Positions 17,444 to 26,872 are shown, counted from the first letter of the stretch. The stretch is 64,000 nt of DNA from CAVVEQ01 sp963806635 (GCA_963806635.1 CAWDZA010000015.1:1116001-1180000), one strand, 5' to 3'. Program-made: numbers and translations. The notes: generated by a model from the sequence alone, not told the origin.

Positions 17444-17709
17444 TCCTCGCAAAAGTCGTCGGCACGGTGGTCACAACCATCGGCAACCCGCATTTCAAAA
17501 ACCGCCGGCTGCTGGTGGTTCAGCCGCTTGTAATGGAGGGGGAAAAAGCGGATGAGGATTTCATCGCCCTGGATAACACCCACGCCGGCATCGGGGATAC
17601 CGTGCTGGTGAACCGCGAAGGCGGGGCAGCCCGCATGGTCATGAATGATCCGGATGCGCCGGTGATCTCTGTGATCGTTGGAATTATTGATTCAATCAAG
17701 ATAGAATAA
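17440..17709 (+). CDS. BMC-P shell vertex protein 3
   Basis: 89-residue EutN/CcmL-family protein: MILAKVVGTVVTTIGNP, LLVVQPLVMEG, LDNTHAGIGDTVLV and IVGIIDSIKIE. It is closest in sequence to vertex protein 1. It is the last gene of the microcompartment operon and is followed by a terminator. Having three vertex paralogues with one BMC-H and one BMC-T gives a small but complete shell gene set. Confidence 0.92.
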   Translation: MILAKVVGTVVTTIGNPHFKNRRLLVVQPLVMEGEKADEDFIALDNTHAGIGDTVLVNREGGAARMVMNDPDAPVISVIVGIIDSIKIE

Positions 17710-17725
17710 CTATTCAGCGGAAAAC

Positions 17726-17765
17726 AGGTAAACTCAGGTTTTTTTAAGCCTGAGTACCTTTTTAA
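17726..17765 (+). terminator. Terminator of the microcompartment operon
   Basis: AGGTAaACTCAGG pairs with CCTGAGTACCT around a T-rich loop and ends in TTTTT. Confidence 0.8.
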
Positions 17766-17804
17766 GCTAGAATATGGTTGTATCCAAAAATTGGAGGGGA
17801 CTTC

Positions 17805-18714
17805 GTGTCACAATCCACAGTTTCTACCAAACCCGTTTCTTCATTTGAGGATACTGTCTCGCAAATTGAACGCATCATCACCTCAGAAGGCCCGAATCTT
17901 CATCCATCAGGTCATACCCGTTTTCTTTCCCATGGGAAGAAAACAGCCAAGGCAGTCCTCTGGTTCCACGGGTATTCCAGCGCACCACAGCAGTTCATCC
18001 CGCTGGGGCAAAAATGCTTCGATCTTGGGATGAATGTCTATATCCCCCGCGCGCCGCACCACGGGCTGAACAACCGCCTTACCGAGGAAACCCGGAAACT
18101 GACCGAAGGTGAGCTGAAAGCCTGGGCGGAGGAGAGCCTGCATATCGCCCGCGGGCTGGGTGAGAGGGTGATCGTCGGTGGACTCTCGATGGGCGGTGCC
18201 GTCACCACCTGGCTGGCGCAAATTCATCCGGAGATCGATCTGGCGATTGTGATCGCCCCCGCCATTGCTTACCGGGTCATCCCCTCCGCCTTACTGCCGG
18301 TCATCATCCCGGTCATCAGCGCGTTGCCGGATACCATGCACTGGTGGGATGGAAAACTCAAAGAAAACATCGAAGGGGCTGATTACAATTACGCCTGGGT
18401 TTCCATGCACGGGCTGGCCATCTTCCCCCGAATGGGAATTGGAGGTCAGGAAGCTCACCCGAAAAACACCTCCGGCAGCCAAAGAGATCTGGATGGTGAT
18501 CAATGATCACGATGCGGATATAGATGGGGTTTACGTTCAAAAAGTTGCGGATGAATGGAAAGCCAAAAAGCCGGATGCCATTCACACGTATCATTTCCCG
18601 GATGCGTTGGGAATCGTTCACGATTGCATCTCGGTGGAGAATCCGAAGCAAAAGGTGGATATCGTTTACCCGGTCCTGATGGATATCATCACTGGTAAGG
18701 CAAAAGTATCTTAA
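17805..18714 (+). CDS. Alpha/beta hydrolase (carboxylesterase/lipase-like), one frame change
   Basis: Cytosolic alpha/beta hydrolase of about 302 residues. Shown by WFHGYSSAPQQF (oxyanion loop), the nucleophile elbow GGLSMGGAV and, after the frame change, INDHDADID (acid) and LGIVHDCIS (catalytic His). An extra A near 18436 splits the gene; removing it gives RMGLEVRKLTRK. The start is GTG at 17805, preceded by GGAGGGG, rather than the upstream TTG. It resembles monoacylglycerol-lipase/esterase members of the S33-like group. It is 20 bases before the beta-glucosidase gene, so the two may be cotranscribed. Confidence 0.78.
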
Positions 18715-18733
18715 ACATCGAGGAGAAAACATC

Positions 18734-20123
18734 GTGGACAAACTGACATTCCCGAAAGGGTTCAAGTGGGGTGTGGCGGCTTCCGCCTACCAGGTGGAAG
18801 GCGCGTGGAACGAGGATGGCAAGGGGGAAAGCATCTGGGATCGGTTCGTCCACACCCCCGGAAAGATCCAGCGCGGGGAGACCGGGGATGTGTCCATCGA
18901 TCACTACCACCGGTATCAAGAAGACATCGCGCTGATTTCTGATCTTGGCATCCCCGCCTACCGCTTTTCCACCGCCTGGACGCGTATCCTGCCGGAAGGC
19001 AGGGGCAAGGTCAACCAGAAAGGACTGGATTTCTACTCCCGCCTGGTGGATGAATGCCTGAAGCATAAGATCGAACCCCTTGTCTGCCTCTTTCACTATG
19101 ATCTCCCCCAGGCATTGCAGGAAAAAGGCGGCTGGCCCGAGCGGTCCACCGCCGAAGCCTTCGCCGAATACGCCGCCATCGTCACCGAAGCACTATCCGA
19201 CCGGGTGGGTACCTTCATCACCCATAACGAACCCTGGGTGACCGCTATGGGCGGGTATTTTGATGGCCAGCACGCCCCGGGCATTAAGGACCCGATGGCC
19301 GCCATCCGCGCCTTGCACCACCTGCTGCTCTCTCACGGGCTGGCCGCGGATGCCATCCGCGCCAGCGCCCGCAAGCCGGTGAAGGTGGGCATCGTGCTCA
19401 ACCTCAACCCGGTGCATCCCGCCACGGATTCGAAGAAGGACCGGGATGCCGCCGAGCGCATGGACGCGATGATGAACCGGGTGGTGCTCGACCCGATCCT
19501 GAAGGGCACCACGCCCATCCAGGATATTGCGCTCGGGAAGATGATCGCGTCCTCCTTCATCAAGCCGGGAGACCTGGAAAAGATCCGCACCTGCGACCTG
19601 CTGGGCATCAATTACTACACCCGATTGGTGGTGAAGAACGACCCCAAGTTCCCCGTGGTTGCCGCCACCCCGGTGCACCCCGAGGGAAATGAATATTCCG
19701 GGATGTGGGAGATCTACCCGGATGGGTTATTCGAGATCCTGGAGCGGGTCTGGAAGGATTACAGCCCCCAATGCGAGATGATGGTGACCGAGAACGGCGT
19801 GCCGGTGCCGGATGGCGTCGATTTCGACGGACGCGTGCGCGATGAGCGCCGCATCCGCTACCTGCGAGCCCACCTGGGGCAGGTGCACAAAGCCATCCAG
19901 GCAGGCATCCCGGTTTCAGGATACTTCCACTGGTCGTTCATGGATAACTTCGAGTGGGCGCTGGGCTACAGCCAGCACTACGGACTGGTATATGTGGATA
20001 CTGCCGACCAGAAACGGATCGTCAAGGATTCCGGGAATTGGTTCTCAGAGGTGATCCGCGCGAACGCGGTGGAGCGGGTCGCCGGGTCGGAACCTGCGCG
20101 CTTATTCGATCTCAGTGTTTTGA
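18734..20123 (+). CDS. Beta-glucosidase, glycoside hydrolase family 1; stop displaced
   Basis: Hydrolyses beta-glucosides or related beta-glycosides in the cytoplasm. Family 1 features: FPKGFKWGVAASAYQVEGA at the start, the acid/base Glu in THNEPW (about residue 167), GINYYTR, and the nucleophile Glu in VTENG (about 353), ending with SGYFHWSFMDNFEWALGY. The family normally ends near residue 445, just after NWFSEVIRAN. The frame as read instead continues to 20983 through the antisense of the next gene, giving a 749-codon frame. One inserted base near 20060-20100 would restore a stop at 20121-20123, and I give that end as the likeliest. Confidence 0.85.
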
Positions 20124-20995
20124 ACCGCCGATTGAATGGAGTTCTCGGTCATTTCGAGATCCACATCCGGAAAAACCGCCCAGATTTCGGTCTGCTTCGC
20201 GGTGCTCCCAGGGGCAACTTCGGTAAGCGGGCTGGTCGTTTCCAGCTCGATGCAGTTCACGTCGCAGTAGCATTCCATCGAGCAGCCCAGGTCGATATAA
20301 TCGCCGCCCTGGATGAATTCCGCTTTCTTGATGAAAAGCGTTCGATCGAGGCAATACCCCATCCAGCCGCGGTCGTTGAGCCAGCCCACCTTGGTGCGGT
20401 CGGATCCAGGTTGAAATGCAGCTTTGACGAAAATGAACTCGTTACCAGTGACCAGGTTTGGCGGAGCGCAGGTTCGCGTACGGCCAGAAAACCACCCGTC
20501 GGTTTGGCAGCAGCCCAGTGTCTCTTTTCGGATAGCGGCAGGATCGCGAACCCACCCGAGCGCGCCTGGCAGATGGGCCAGACGGTGAATTTCACCGCCC
20601 CACAGGTTCCGGTTGGTGAGGGTGTGACCGACGATCAACTCGTTGGGGGAACTGCCCTCCTGGATGGAGATCGTCTTCTGGATGCCAGTCAGCGCTTCGG
20701 GCTTCTGAACCAGGGTGAGGACGCCTCCCTCCCAGGTCACCTCCACCTGTTCGCCATCCGGCTGGTAGCTGCGGATGATATCCTCCGGCCCGTGCCAGAC
20801 GCGCTGCCCGCCGCGCAGGATGTAATCCCCGGCTTTCACCGAACCGGGCAGTTCGGCCAGCAGATTTTTCCCGCCGTTGATCTGCAGCCCCATGATCCGC
20901 GGCCCGGCGTTCTTGAGCGCGTGCAGGGTGAGCGTGCCGTTGGTGAGCCGGATGCATTCCTGCCCGGCGAATTGGCTCTCTGAGTAATTCAACAT
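20102..20995 (-). CDS. Galactose mutarotase-like protein (DUF4380-like)
   Basis: 297 residues, beta-rich, with features of the aldose-epimerase fold: RLTNGTLTLHALKNAGPRIMGLQ, GGQRVWHGPED and LIVGHTLTNRN. It looks like the DUF4380 group, whose members bind sugars but often lack a proved activity. It converges with the GH1 gene with only a few bases, or a short overlap, between stops. A sugar-related role beside the glucosidase is reasonable. No clear catalytic His/Glu pair of true mutarotases is evident to me. Confidence 0.6.
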   Translation of the reverse strand: MLNYSESQFAGQECIRLTNGTLTLHALKNAGPRIMGLQINGGKNLLAELPGSVKAGDYILRGGQRVWHGPEDIIRSYQPDGEQVEVTWEGGVLTLVQKPEALTGIQKTISIQEGSSPNELIVGHTLTNRNLWGGEIHRLAHLPGALGWVRDPAAIRKETLGCCQTDGWFSGRTRTCAPPNLVTGNEFIFVKAAFQPGSDRTKVGWLNDRGWMGYCLDRTLFIKKAEFIQGGDYIDLGCSMECYCDVNCIELETTSPLTEVAPGSTAKQTEIWAVFPDVDLEMTENSIQSAVQNTEIE

Positions 20996-21034
20996 GATGG
21001 CATCCTTATCATCGAAGTCTCATTATATTGTATC

Positions 21035-21072
21035 CAAAAAAGAAATCCCGGGAAACGGATCGCTTCCCGGGA
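21035..21072 (-). terminator. Terminator of the small membrane-protein gene
   Basis: Perfect 9-bp stem TCCCGGGAA / TTCCCGGGA (21046-21054, 21064-21072) followed on the minus strand by TTTCTTTTTT. Confidence 0.8.
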
Positions 21073-21096
21073 ATTGTGTCTTATGAATCTTAGGTA

Positions 21097-21555
21097 TTAG
21101 CTAAAGTACTGCCGCTTATTTTGAAGCGTGATGATATAGACCAAAACCGCAAAGGGCAGGAACTGATAGAAGATCACAAACAGGTTCCCGGTTAGCATCA
21201 ACCCCAGTACGATGGAAACGACTGCGGTGAATCCAAATAGGATAAAGCCCCATTTTTTCCAGTAGAACATGGCAATACCGGCAACAACATCCAACATCGC
21301 GTTTACGGTCAGGATGGGAATGATGTACGGCCGCGGGACAATGACATCATTGCGGGTGTAAGAGGAAATCAGGATGGCGGCAAAAATGCCGTGCAGGATG
21401 ATGAAAGCGAAAATTACGGTCAGCAGCCAACCTCGTTCCTTCTTCACAGGCCGCACAGATTTACTCTGGCTTGCCTGTGCGGGTTGATTTTCGTGCTTGT
21501 TCTTGGGATGGGTGGTCTTGACTGCCTGGGTGTGTTTTTTCTGCTTCTTAGCCAT
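21097..21555 (-). CDS. Small membrane protein with basic N-terminus
   Basis: 152 residues. The first 42 are Lys/Gln/Ser-rich and soluble (KKQKKHTQAVK...); four hydrophobic helices follow (starting at WLLTVIFAFII, IIPILTVNAML, GFILFGFTAVV and FLPFAVLVYII). No family recognised with confidence; the helix pattern resembles DUF-type small membrane proteins common in Chloroflexota. Start at 21555 follows a clear GGAGGAGCAAGG site. It is monocistronic, ending in its own terminator. Confidence 0.65.
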   Translation of the reverse strand: MAKKQKKHTQAVKTTHPKNKHENQPAQASQSKSVRPVKKERGWLLTVIFAFIILHGIFAAILISSYTRNDVIVPRPYIIPILTVNAMLDVVAGIAMFYWKKWGFILFGFTAVVSIVLGLMLTGNLFVIFYQFLPFAVLVYIITLQNKRQYFS

Positions 21556-21644
21556 TTTCCTTGCTCCTCCGCCTTTTATTTAAAATGAAGTTCATATTAT
21601 AGCTTAGTTAGCACAAACGAAATATTTATTTTAAATATATCGAG

Positions 21645-21716
21645 TGGCGAGGGTGGGATTTGAACCCACATCCAATGGCTTATGAGTCCACTGCTCCACC
21701 GTTGAGCTACCTCGCC
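21645..21716 (-). tRNA. tRNA with CAU anticodon (Met or lysidine-Ile)
   Basis: Cloverleaf read on the minus strand: acceptor GGCGAGG / CCTCGCC, D-arm GCTC...GAGC, anticodon loop CTCATAA with anticodon CAT, T-arm GTGGG-TTCAAAT-CCCAC, discriminator A. CCA is not encoded. The acceptor's first pair is G-C, so it is not the initiator. Elongator Met is the simplest reading; tRNA-Ile2 (C34 modified to lysidine) is possible. Confidence 0.88.
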
Positions 21717-21752
21717 ACAGCGCAGCAATCTTACTATGACCGTTTTACTTTG

Positions 21753-23645
21753 TCAATCAGCGCGCGCCAGCACCCGGTAATCCCCCTCCCGGCGGGTGAT
21801 CCCCTTCGCATCCAGGTCCTCTAAAAATGCCAGGGCGAACTTGCGGCTGGTGTTATTCCTGTCGCGGAATTCCGCCACCGTGATCTTCCCTGCCGATCGA
21901 AGTTGCTCCCTGGTCTTCGCTAGCCAATCCTGGTATTGCCTGCCGGTGATCACAACCTCCCCGTTCAACTGCGCCAGGCTGCCATCCGCGAGAAGCACGG
22001 AATAGACCTCCGCGCCAACCATCTGCTGACAATCCTTCACGGAGGGCGGTTCCTGCTCGAATTTCCGCAAGAGCTCATCGGCCGCTTTTTTCTGCGCCGG
22101 ATCCAGCGCTATCTTGTGGGTGGCCAGCGCAAGGGTTGTTCCCAGGTCGCGGAAAATACCTTCCTCCTGCCAGCGGGGTAGAAAAAGCTGGGTCTGCGCC
22201 TGGGAAAGTTTCAATCGGGCACGCAGCTCCTCGCGCGGCATCCCTGGCCGGAGGGGATACGCCTTGTGGTATTCGGCAAGCACCTCGGTCACCTGGTGGG
22301 TCAGATCTGCCCAGGAAGATCGGGCGATGATGACCGAATCCGCCTGAAGATGCCCCTGAGTTCCCTTCAGCACCAGGACCTCCCCCGCAAGTTCCTCCCC
22401 CTCGAGCAGCACGGTTGTTTGCGGGATCGATAATCCTCCGCGCCTGGAGAGATCCGCGACGCTGCACTCTCGTGAAGCTTTCAAAATAATCAGCAGGTTT
22501 TCCGCCGGGGTACCTTTTTGCAGAGCATCCAGCCGGGCCAATTCTGTTTCTGCAAACCGTTTATAACGGCCGCGTGGCGCGGGGTCGATCACCCTGCCAC
22601 CCCCAAGGGTTTCACCCGGGGAGGGGCGCCGAAGAATGAAATGGTCGCGTTTTTCCACCACCACCGGATCCTGGAATTCCAACTGGATGATCCCCTTTTC
22701 GCCCGGCAAAATCCGGTCGGCGCCGAGCACCCTCACCCTGGCCAGCATCTCGGTCGTCCCCGAGAAGAATTTCACTTCATCATCATGTTCCAGGGCGGTG
22801 GATGCGTCCGCGAGCAGGCGAATGCCCGCATCCAGCCTGCGGGTTGGGTGGTATTTGCCCGGGCGCGCCAGGGTATCCCCCCTGCGGATCTGCGATGTTT
22901 CCACCGAGGTGATATTGGCTGCCACGCGGCTACCAGGCTGGGCAGTCTCCTCCTTGTGCTTGTGGGTCTGCAGACCGCGAATGCGGGTTTTGATCCCCTC
23001 AGGCAGGATTTCCACCTCGTCGCCCACTTTCAGCGAGCCGTCCACCAGCGTCCCGGTAACCACCGTGCCAAAGCCGGTGATCGAAAAGACACGGTCAATG
23101 GGCAACCGCGGGCGGGCGTGATCCGCGCGGGCAGGCTGCATGCGCAGGCAGTCATCCAGCGCGTTGCGAAGCGCATCCAAACCGATGCCTTTTCGGGCGG
23201 AAACCCTGAGAATGGGAGCAGTCTCCAAAACCGTGCCCTTGAAGACCTCGGCGACGTCATTCTCCACCAGGTCCAGCCATTCAGGGTCGTCGATCATGTC
23301 GATCTTGGTCAGCGCCACCACGCCGGCGGGAATTTCAAGCAAGTCAAGGATCGCCAGGTGCTCGCGCGTCTGGGGCATGATGCCCTCATCGGCAGCGATC
23401 ACGAATAACACCGCGTCAATGCCCCCCACCCCGGCGAGCATATTTTCGATGAAATCGCGGTGCCCGGGAACATCCACGATCCCCACCGTTTCGCCGGATG
23501 GCAGATCCATCCAGGCGAAGCCGAGGTCGATGGTCATCTCCCGTTCTTTTTCTTCCTTCAACCTGTCTGGGTGAATACCGGTGAGCGCCGCCACCAGGGT
23601 GGATTTCCCGTGGTCAACATGCCCGGCAGTTCCGATCACACGCAT
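21753..23645 (-). CDS. selB: Selenocysteine-specific elongation factor
   Basis: GTPase that brings Sec-tRNA to UGA codons marked by a SECIS hairpin. 630 residues, the normal length. G1 GHVDHGKST (about 8-16), G3 DVPGHRDF, G4 TKID; then translation-factor beta-barrels (FSITGFGTVVTGT) and C-terminal winged-helix repeats (LSQAQTQLFLPRW, VAEFRDRNNTSRKFALAFLEDLD) that bind the mRNA hairpin. Presence implies selenoproteins in this organism; no selA, selD or tRNA-Sec gene is in the window. It lies 12 bases after a coiled-coil protein gene. Confidence 0.95.
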   Translation of the reverse strand: MRVIGTAGHVDHGKSTLVAALTGIHPDRLKEEKEREMTIDLGFAWMDLPSGETVGIVDVPGHRDFIENMLAGVGGIDAVLFVIAADEGIMPQTREHLAILDLLEIPAGVVALTKIDMIDDPEWLDLVENDVAEVFKGTVLETAPILRVSARKGIGLDALRNALDDCLRMQPARADHARPRLPIDRVFSITGFGTVVTGTLVDGSLKVGDEVEILPEGIKTRIRGLQTHKHKEETAQPGSRVAANITSVETSQIRRGDTLARPGKYHPTRRLDAGIRLLADASTALEHDDEVKFFSGTTEMLARVRVLGADRILPGEKGIIQLEFQDPVVVEKRDHFILRRPSPGETLGGGRVIDPAPRGRYKRFAETELARLDALQKGTPAENLLIILKASRECSVADLSRRGGLSIPQTTVLLEGEELAGEVLVLKGTQGHLQADSVIIARSSWADLTHQVTEVLAEYHKAYPLRPGMPREELRARLKLSQAQTQLFLPRWQEEGIFRDLGTTLALATHKIALDPAQKKAADELLRKFEQEPPSVKDCQQMVGAEVYSVLLADGSLAQLNGEVVITGRQYQDWLAKTREQLRSAGKITVAEFRDRNNTSRKFALAFLEDLDAKGITRREGDYRVLARAD

Positions 23646-23657
23646 TGATAGATTCTT

Positions 23658-24836
23658 TTATCTTAGGAGTGACCGGGATTTATCCATCAGGTCCAGCCAA
23701 TCCCGGAGGGCTGCGTTCAAGCTGCCCATGCGCTGATAATAATCCTCAAAGGTCTGTTTCAGGGTATCCGAAATCTCCTGGCTCAGATCCTCCAATTGGA
23801 CCAGCCGCTCTTCGGTCTGGCGCAGCTCTTCATTGATTTCGCGCTGCACTTCCTCCTGGGTGAGGGAATAATTCGTCCAGCGCTTCTGATCCTCCGCCCG
23901 GAAGGTAACCCACTCGGTACGGAAGCGCTCTTCTCCCAGCCTCTGCATCTCGGTTACCTCGTTGATGCGCCGTTCGATCTTCTGCATGATCTCATCAAAG
24001 GATTCCTGCGAGCGCTTCAGGGAGCGTTTGGCAGCTTCCACATCCTGGATCTGGACCTCGAAGGTCTCATTGTTCTTCTGAACCTGTTCGAAACGGGTCT
24101 GCCATTCCTTCCAGATGCGATCTCGCTCCACCTGGATCAACGCCTGCTTTTCCATCAATGCGGTCTGCATTTGCCGGCGCTCATTTTCCAGAGATTGAAA
24201 TTCGTTCAACCGGTTTTCGATCTTTGTAATGGAATCCGAGTTGAGATCCTGTCTGCCTTTTTGTTCATCCATTCTTTTTCGCAGGTTGGCAGTTTCGACA
24301 CCCAGGTCTGCGATCTTTTTGCTATCCTGCCGCATGGAATCTTCAATAATTTTCTGCGCCCGCCTGTAATCCTCATCCTGGTACAGCGCAGAGCGGGTAT
24401 CATCTCCGATTTTCCCGATCAGCTTTTCGAGTCGCAGGTCTTCCTCTGCTCGCAGTTTGATCGCTTTTTTTAGATCCAGGATGGCTTCGTGATCCTTTCG
24501 AATATCACCGAGGCCCTTTGTCACTTGCGCCATCTCGCCCTGGTGGGATTTTTTCTGGTCTTCCTCCCGTTCCAGGCGTAATTTTTCAAGCGCGTCGAGC
24601 TCTCTGCGGAAATCCACACGTATCTGGGATAGCTCCTTATCCACCTGCCCGAATTTCGCCTGCATGGTTTTCAAACGGGTCAGCTCGCTGCCGGTTTTTT
24701 TTAGTTCGCTCGCAAGCTCGTGGTTTTCAGACTCCAATTGGACGATGCGGTTCTCAAGCGTCGCCTGCTGCGATTTATTGCTGCGCAGCTCGGAATCCAT
24801 TTTTTCCAGTCTTTTTACAATTTCATCCAGTTCCAT
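23658..24836 (-). CDS. Long coiled-coil protein of unknown function
   Basis: 392 residues, almost entirely heptad-patterned and charged (MELDEIVKRLEKMDSEL, RIVQLESENHELASELKK, QREINEELRQTEERLVQLEDL). No signal peptide, no membrane segment, no catalytic motif. The predicted structure is a rod of several helical segments, so a structural, scaffold or tethering role is likely. It is directly upstream of selB and may share its transcript, though no functional link is known. Confidence 0.7.
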   Translation of the reverse strand: MELDEIVKRLEKMDSELRSNKSQQATLENRIVQLESENHELASELKKTGSELTRLKTMQAKFGQVDKELSQIRVDFRRELDALEKLRLEREEDQKKSHQGEMAQVTKGLGDIRKDHEAILDLKKAIKLRAEEDLRLEKLIGKIGDDTRSALYQDEDYRRAQKIIEDSMRQDSKKIADLGVETANLRKRMDEQKGRQDLNSDSITKIENRLNEFQSLENERRQMQTALMEKQALIQVERDRIWKEWQTRFEQVQKNNETFEVQIQDVEAAKRSLKRSQESFDEIMQKIERRINEVTEMQRLGEERFRTEWVTFRAEDQKRWTNYSLTQEEVQREINEELRQTEERLVQLEDLSQEISDTLKQTFEDYYQRMGSLNAALRDWLDLMDKSRSLLR

Positions 24837-24899
24837 GGGTTCCTCTCAGAGAATCAACTCAAAAAAATTATACCATCCGGGTGTCTGGCATCCCGATCG

Positions 24900-26291
24900 T
24901 TAGAAGGTGGGAAAAGCCTGCAACAACTGCAGCTGGCCATTCAGGAAGAAGGAGGGGAATAGGCCAATCAGGAATAAGAATAAAATGCCAATGATGATTA
25001 AAACCGTTGCCAGGCGAGGTTCAGATATTGCTTTTTCATCGGGTGGTTGGCTGGTAAAGACAGCCAGGAACCGGAAAATGGCAGTGAACAACCCCAACAT
25101 CCCAATGAAGACCCAGGGCAGGGCTCCTCTCAACTGGGTGGAAAGCATGGAAAGCAGGTTGAATTTGAGACTAAATTCAGCCAAAAGGGGTAAACCGGCC
25201 AGGGAAAAGAATGCGATGATGATCGCCGCCGCGGAAATTGGCAGCCGATGGAAAAGCCCGCGCAGATCTTTCTCGTCCAACCCTCCAACAGAACGTTTCA
25301 CCTGGGTTAATCCAAGTGCGATCAACCCAAACGCAAGTAACCTTGGGATGATCGCCAGGGCAAAAAACGAGAAGCTATCCACGGTTTTCATCCCGATTGC
25401 GATCAGGAAAAATCCCGTCTCCATGATCACGGTATAACCCGTCAGCCGGGCGATATTTTTCTGGAAAGCTGCCCAGATCCCTCCGGTGACGATCATCAGA
25501 ATCCCACAGAATTCAAGTGCCTGGAAGAACAGGGAGGACTCGCGGATGATGGCTAATCCATTGATGAAATCCAGCAGAATGATGAGGACCATGATTGGCA
25601 AGGTGGAAAACAAAAACCCGGCTGCGTATGGCTGCGCCTCATCGGCGACCAACGGTATCCAACTATAGAATGGAAAAACAGCCAAAAGGAAAGCAAATCC
25701 GAGTCCCAGTAGGAACGTGGCGCTGAGCACCAGGTTGGGATCTCCCAAATTCGCTCCACTACCCCCCAATGCCCAGCCTGCCAGTAAAATGAACGGCATC
25801 CCCAGGGTCTGAAAAACCAGGTATCGCTGGGTTCCACTGCCCGGGGCGATCCCAGGGGTTACGATCAGCGGAATGCTGATAAGGATGGCAACCTCGATCA
25901 GCAGCGCTGAGTAGAGGAATGGATTTACCGCAATGGCTGCCACCAAAATTGCTGTCATCGCCAGCCCGACGCTGATAAAAATGGAACGGGGTTTGGCAAC
26001 CAACGCGCCAAAAAACCAAAAACACGCCATGCCATACACCAGCACAAGAATGGTGGAATCTGCCTGATCGAGGATAAGCTGCCTTCCCAGAATCGTTAGC
26101 GCGGGGTTGATTTGGACGGTCAAATTTCCAAAGCTCATAACCTCGCCGATTGGCATCACCAGAGCAAAAAACACCAGGGCCAGGGTAAAAAAGGAACCCA
26201 TATAGATGACCAGCACCCGCCGCTTGCGCAGGAGCAACAGGATGCCTGAGACCGCCAGGGGGAGACCGATCCAAATCAGGGGTGCATTCAT
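24900..26291 (-). CDS. Complex-I-like antiporter subunit (NuoN/HyfF-type)
   Basis: 463 residues, about fourteen membrane helices, of the proton-conducting membrane transporter family (PF00361-type). The conserved helix-5 Glu is in SALLIEVAILISIPL and the helix-7 entrance in FPFYSWIPLVADEAQPYAAG, but the Lys that normally follows in helix 7 (LLKMGAY in NuoM) is not there (FSTLPIMVLII). The helix-8 KNIARLTGYT motif is kept. Last gene of a three-gene set with 4-base overlaps. No soluble hydrogenase or dehydrogenase subunit is nearby. Confidence 0.75.
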   Translation of the reverse strand: MNAPLIWIGLPLAVSGILLLLRKRRVLVIYMGSFFTLALVFFALVMPIGEVMSFGNLTVQINPALTILGRQLILDQADSTILVLVYGMACFWFFGALVAKPRSIFISVGLAMTAILVAAIAVNPFLYSALLIEVAILISIPLIVTPGIAPGSGTQRYLVFQTLGMPFILLAGWALGGSGANLGDPNLVLSATFLLGLGFAFLLAVFPFYSWIPLVADEAQPYAAGFLFSTLPIMVLIILLDFINGLAIIRESSLFFQALEFCGILMIVTGGIWAAFQKNIARLTGYTVIMETGFFLIAIGMKTVDSFSFFALAIIPRLLAFGLIALGLTQVKRSVGGLDEKDLRGLFHRLPISAAAIIIAFFSLAGLPLLAEFSLKFNLLSMLSTQLRGALPWVFIGMLGLFTAIFRFLAVFTSQPPDEKAISEPRLATVLIIIGILFLFLIGLFPSFFLNGQLQLLQAFPTF

Positions 26292-26872
26292 TCGGCAGCT
26301 TCCAATAATGGAAGGGAAATCAAGTAGGCGCCAACCGCTGCGAGCCCGATGGTGACCATGGCAAGCAAGCCCGCTACCAGCACGGAATTTTCAACGGAGG
26401 CGTAAAACACTTCGAACCCGGCCAGCACGGTCAACAATCCGATGATCACCTTCACCGGGCGGGTGGTCATACCCAGGTGCAGCAGCCCAACCCCGATCAG
26501 GATTAAAGCGCTCCAGGTCACCTCGATCGGCAGGGAGCTGAGTAAGGACACATTGGGAGCGATCAGATAAACCAACAACCAAATGACCACTGCCGCTACG
26601 ATGCGGAACACAGTTCCCTGGCGGTTGATGAATTGAACGTCTGGCTCCACCGATGGCTGGGAAGCAAGCAGAATCGCCATTGCCATCCAGCCAGCCACCA
26701 GCTCCACAGCCGAAAGCCCCAGCGACCAGCTATTGATGAGCAACAGGAACTGTCCCAGGTAGAGCACCGCCAGTGCGATCATCATCCTCCGAATCCGGGT
26801 TCCCACCAGCAATTCAAGTGTGGAAAGGAGGATAAGGAACAGGGAAAAATAAGGGATCAGGGTCTGATTCAT
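26288..26872 (-). CDS. HyfE/NuoK-like small membrane subunit
   Basis: 194 residues, about six to seven membrane helices. The pattern RRMMIALAVLYLGQFLLL near the N-terminus and TTRPVKVIIGLLTVLAGFEVFYAS towards the C-terminus fits HyfE-type proteins, which carry a NuoK-like core in group 4 hydrogenase and related complexes. The GFEVFYAS Glu is in the place of a NuoK proton-channel Glu. It sits between two large antiporter-like subunits with ATGA overlaps on both sides, so the three are surely made together. Confidence 0.65.
   Translation of the reverse strand: MNQTLIPYFSLFLILLSTLELLVGTRIRRMMIALAVLYLGQFLLLINSWSLGLSAVELVAGWMAMAILLASQPSVEPDVQFINRQGTVFRIVAAVVIWLLVYLIAPNVSLLSSLPIEVTWSALILIGVGLLHLGMTTRPVKVIIGLLTVLAGFEVFYASVENSVLVAGLLAMVTIGLAAVGAYLISLPLLEAAE

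Noticed and set aside
22518..23408. 296-codon plus-strand frame antisense to selB
   Set aside because: High-G+C shadow frame with no recognisable domain or ribosome site.
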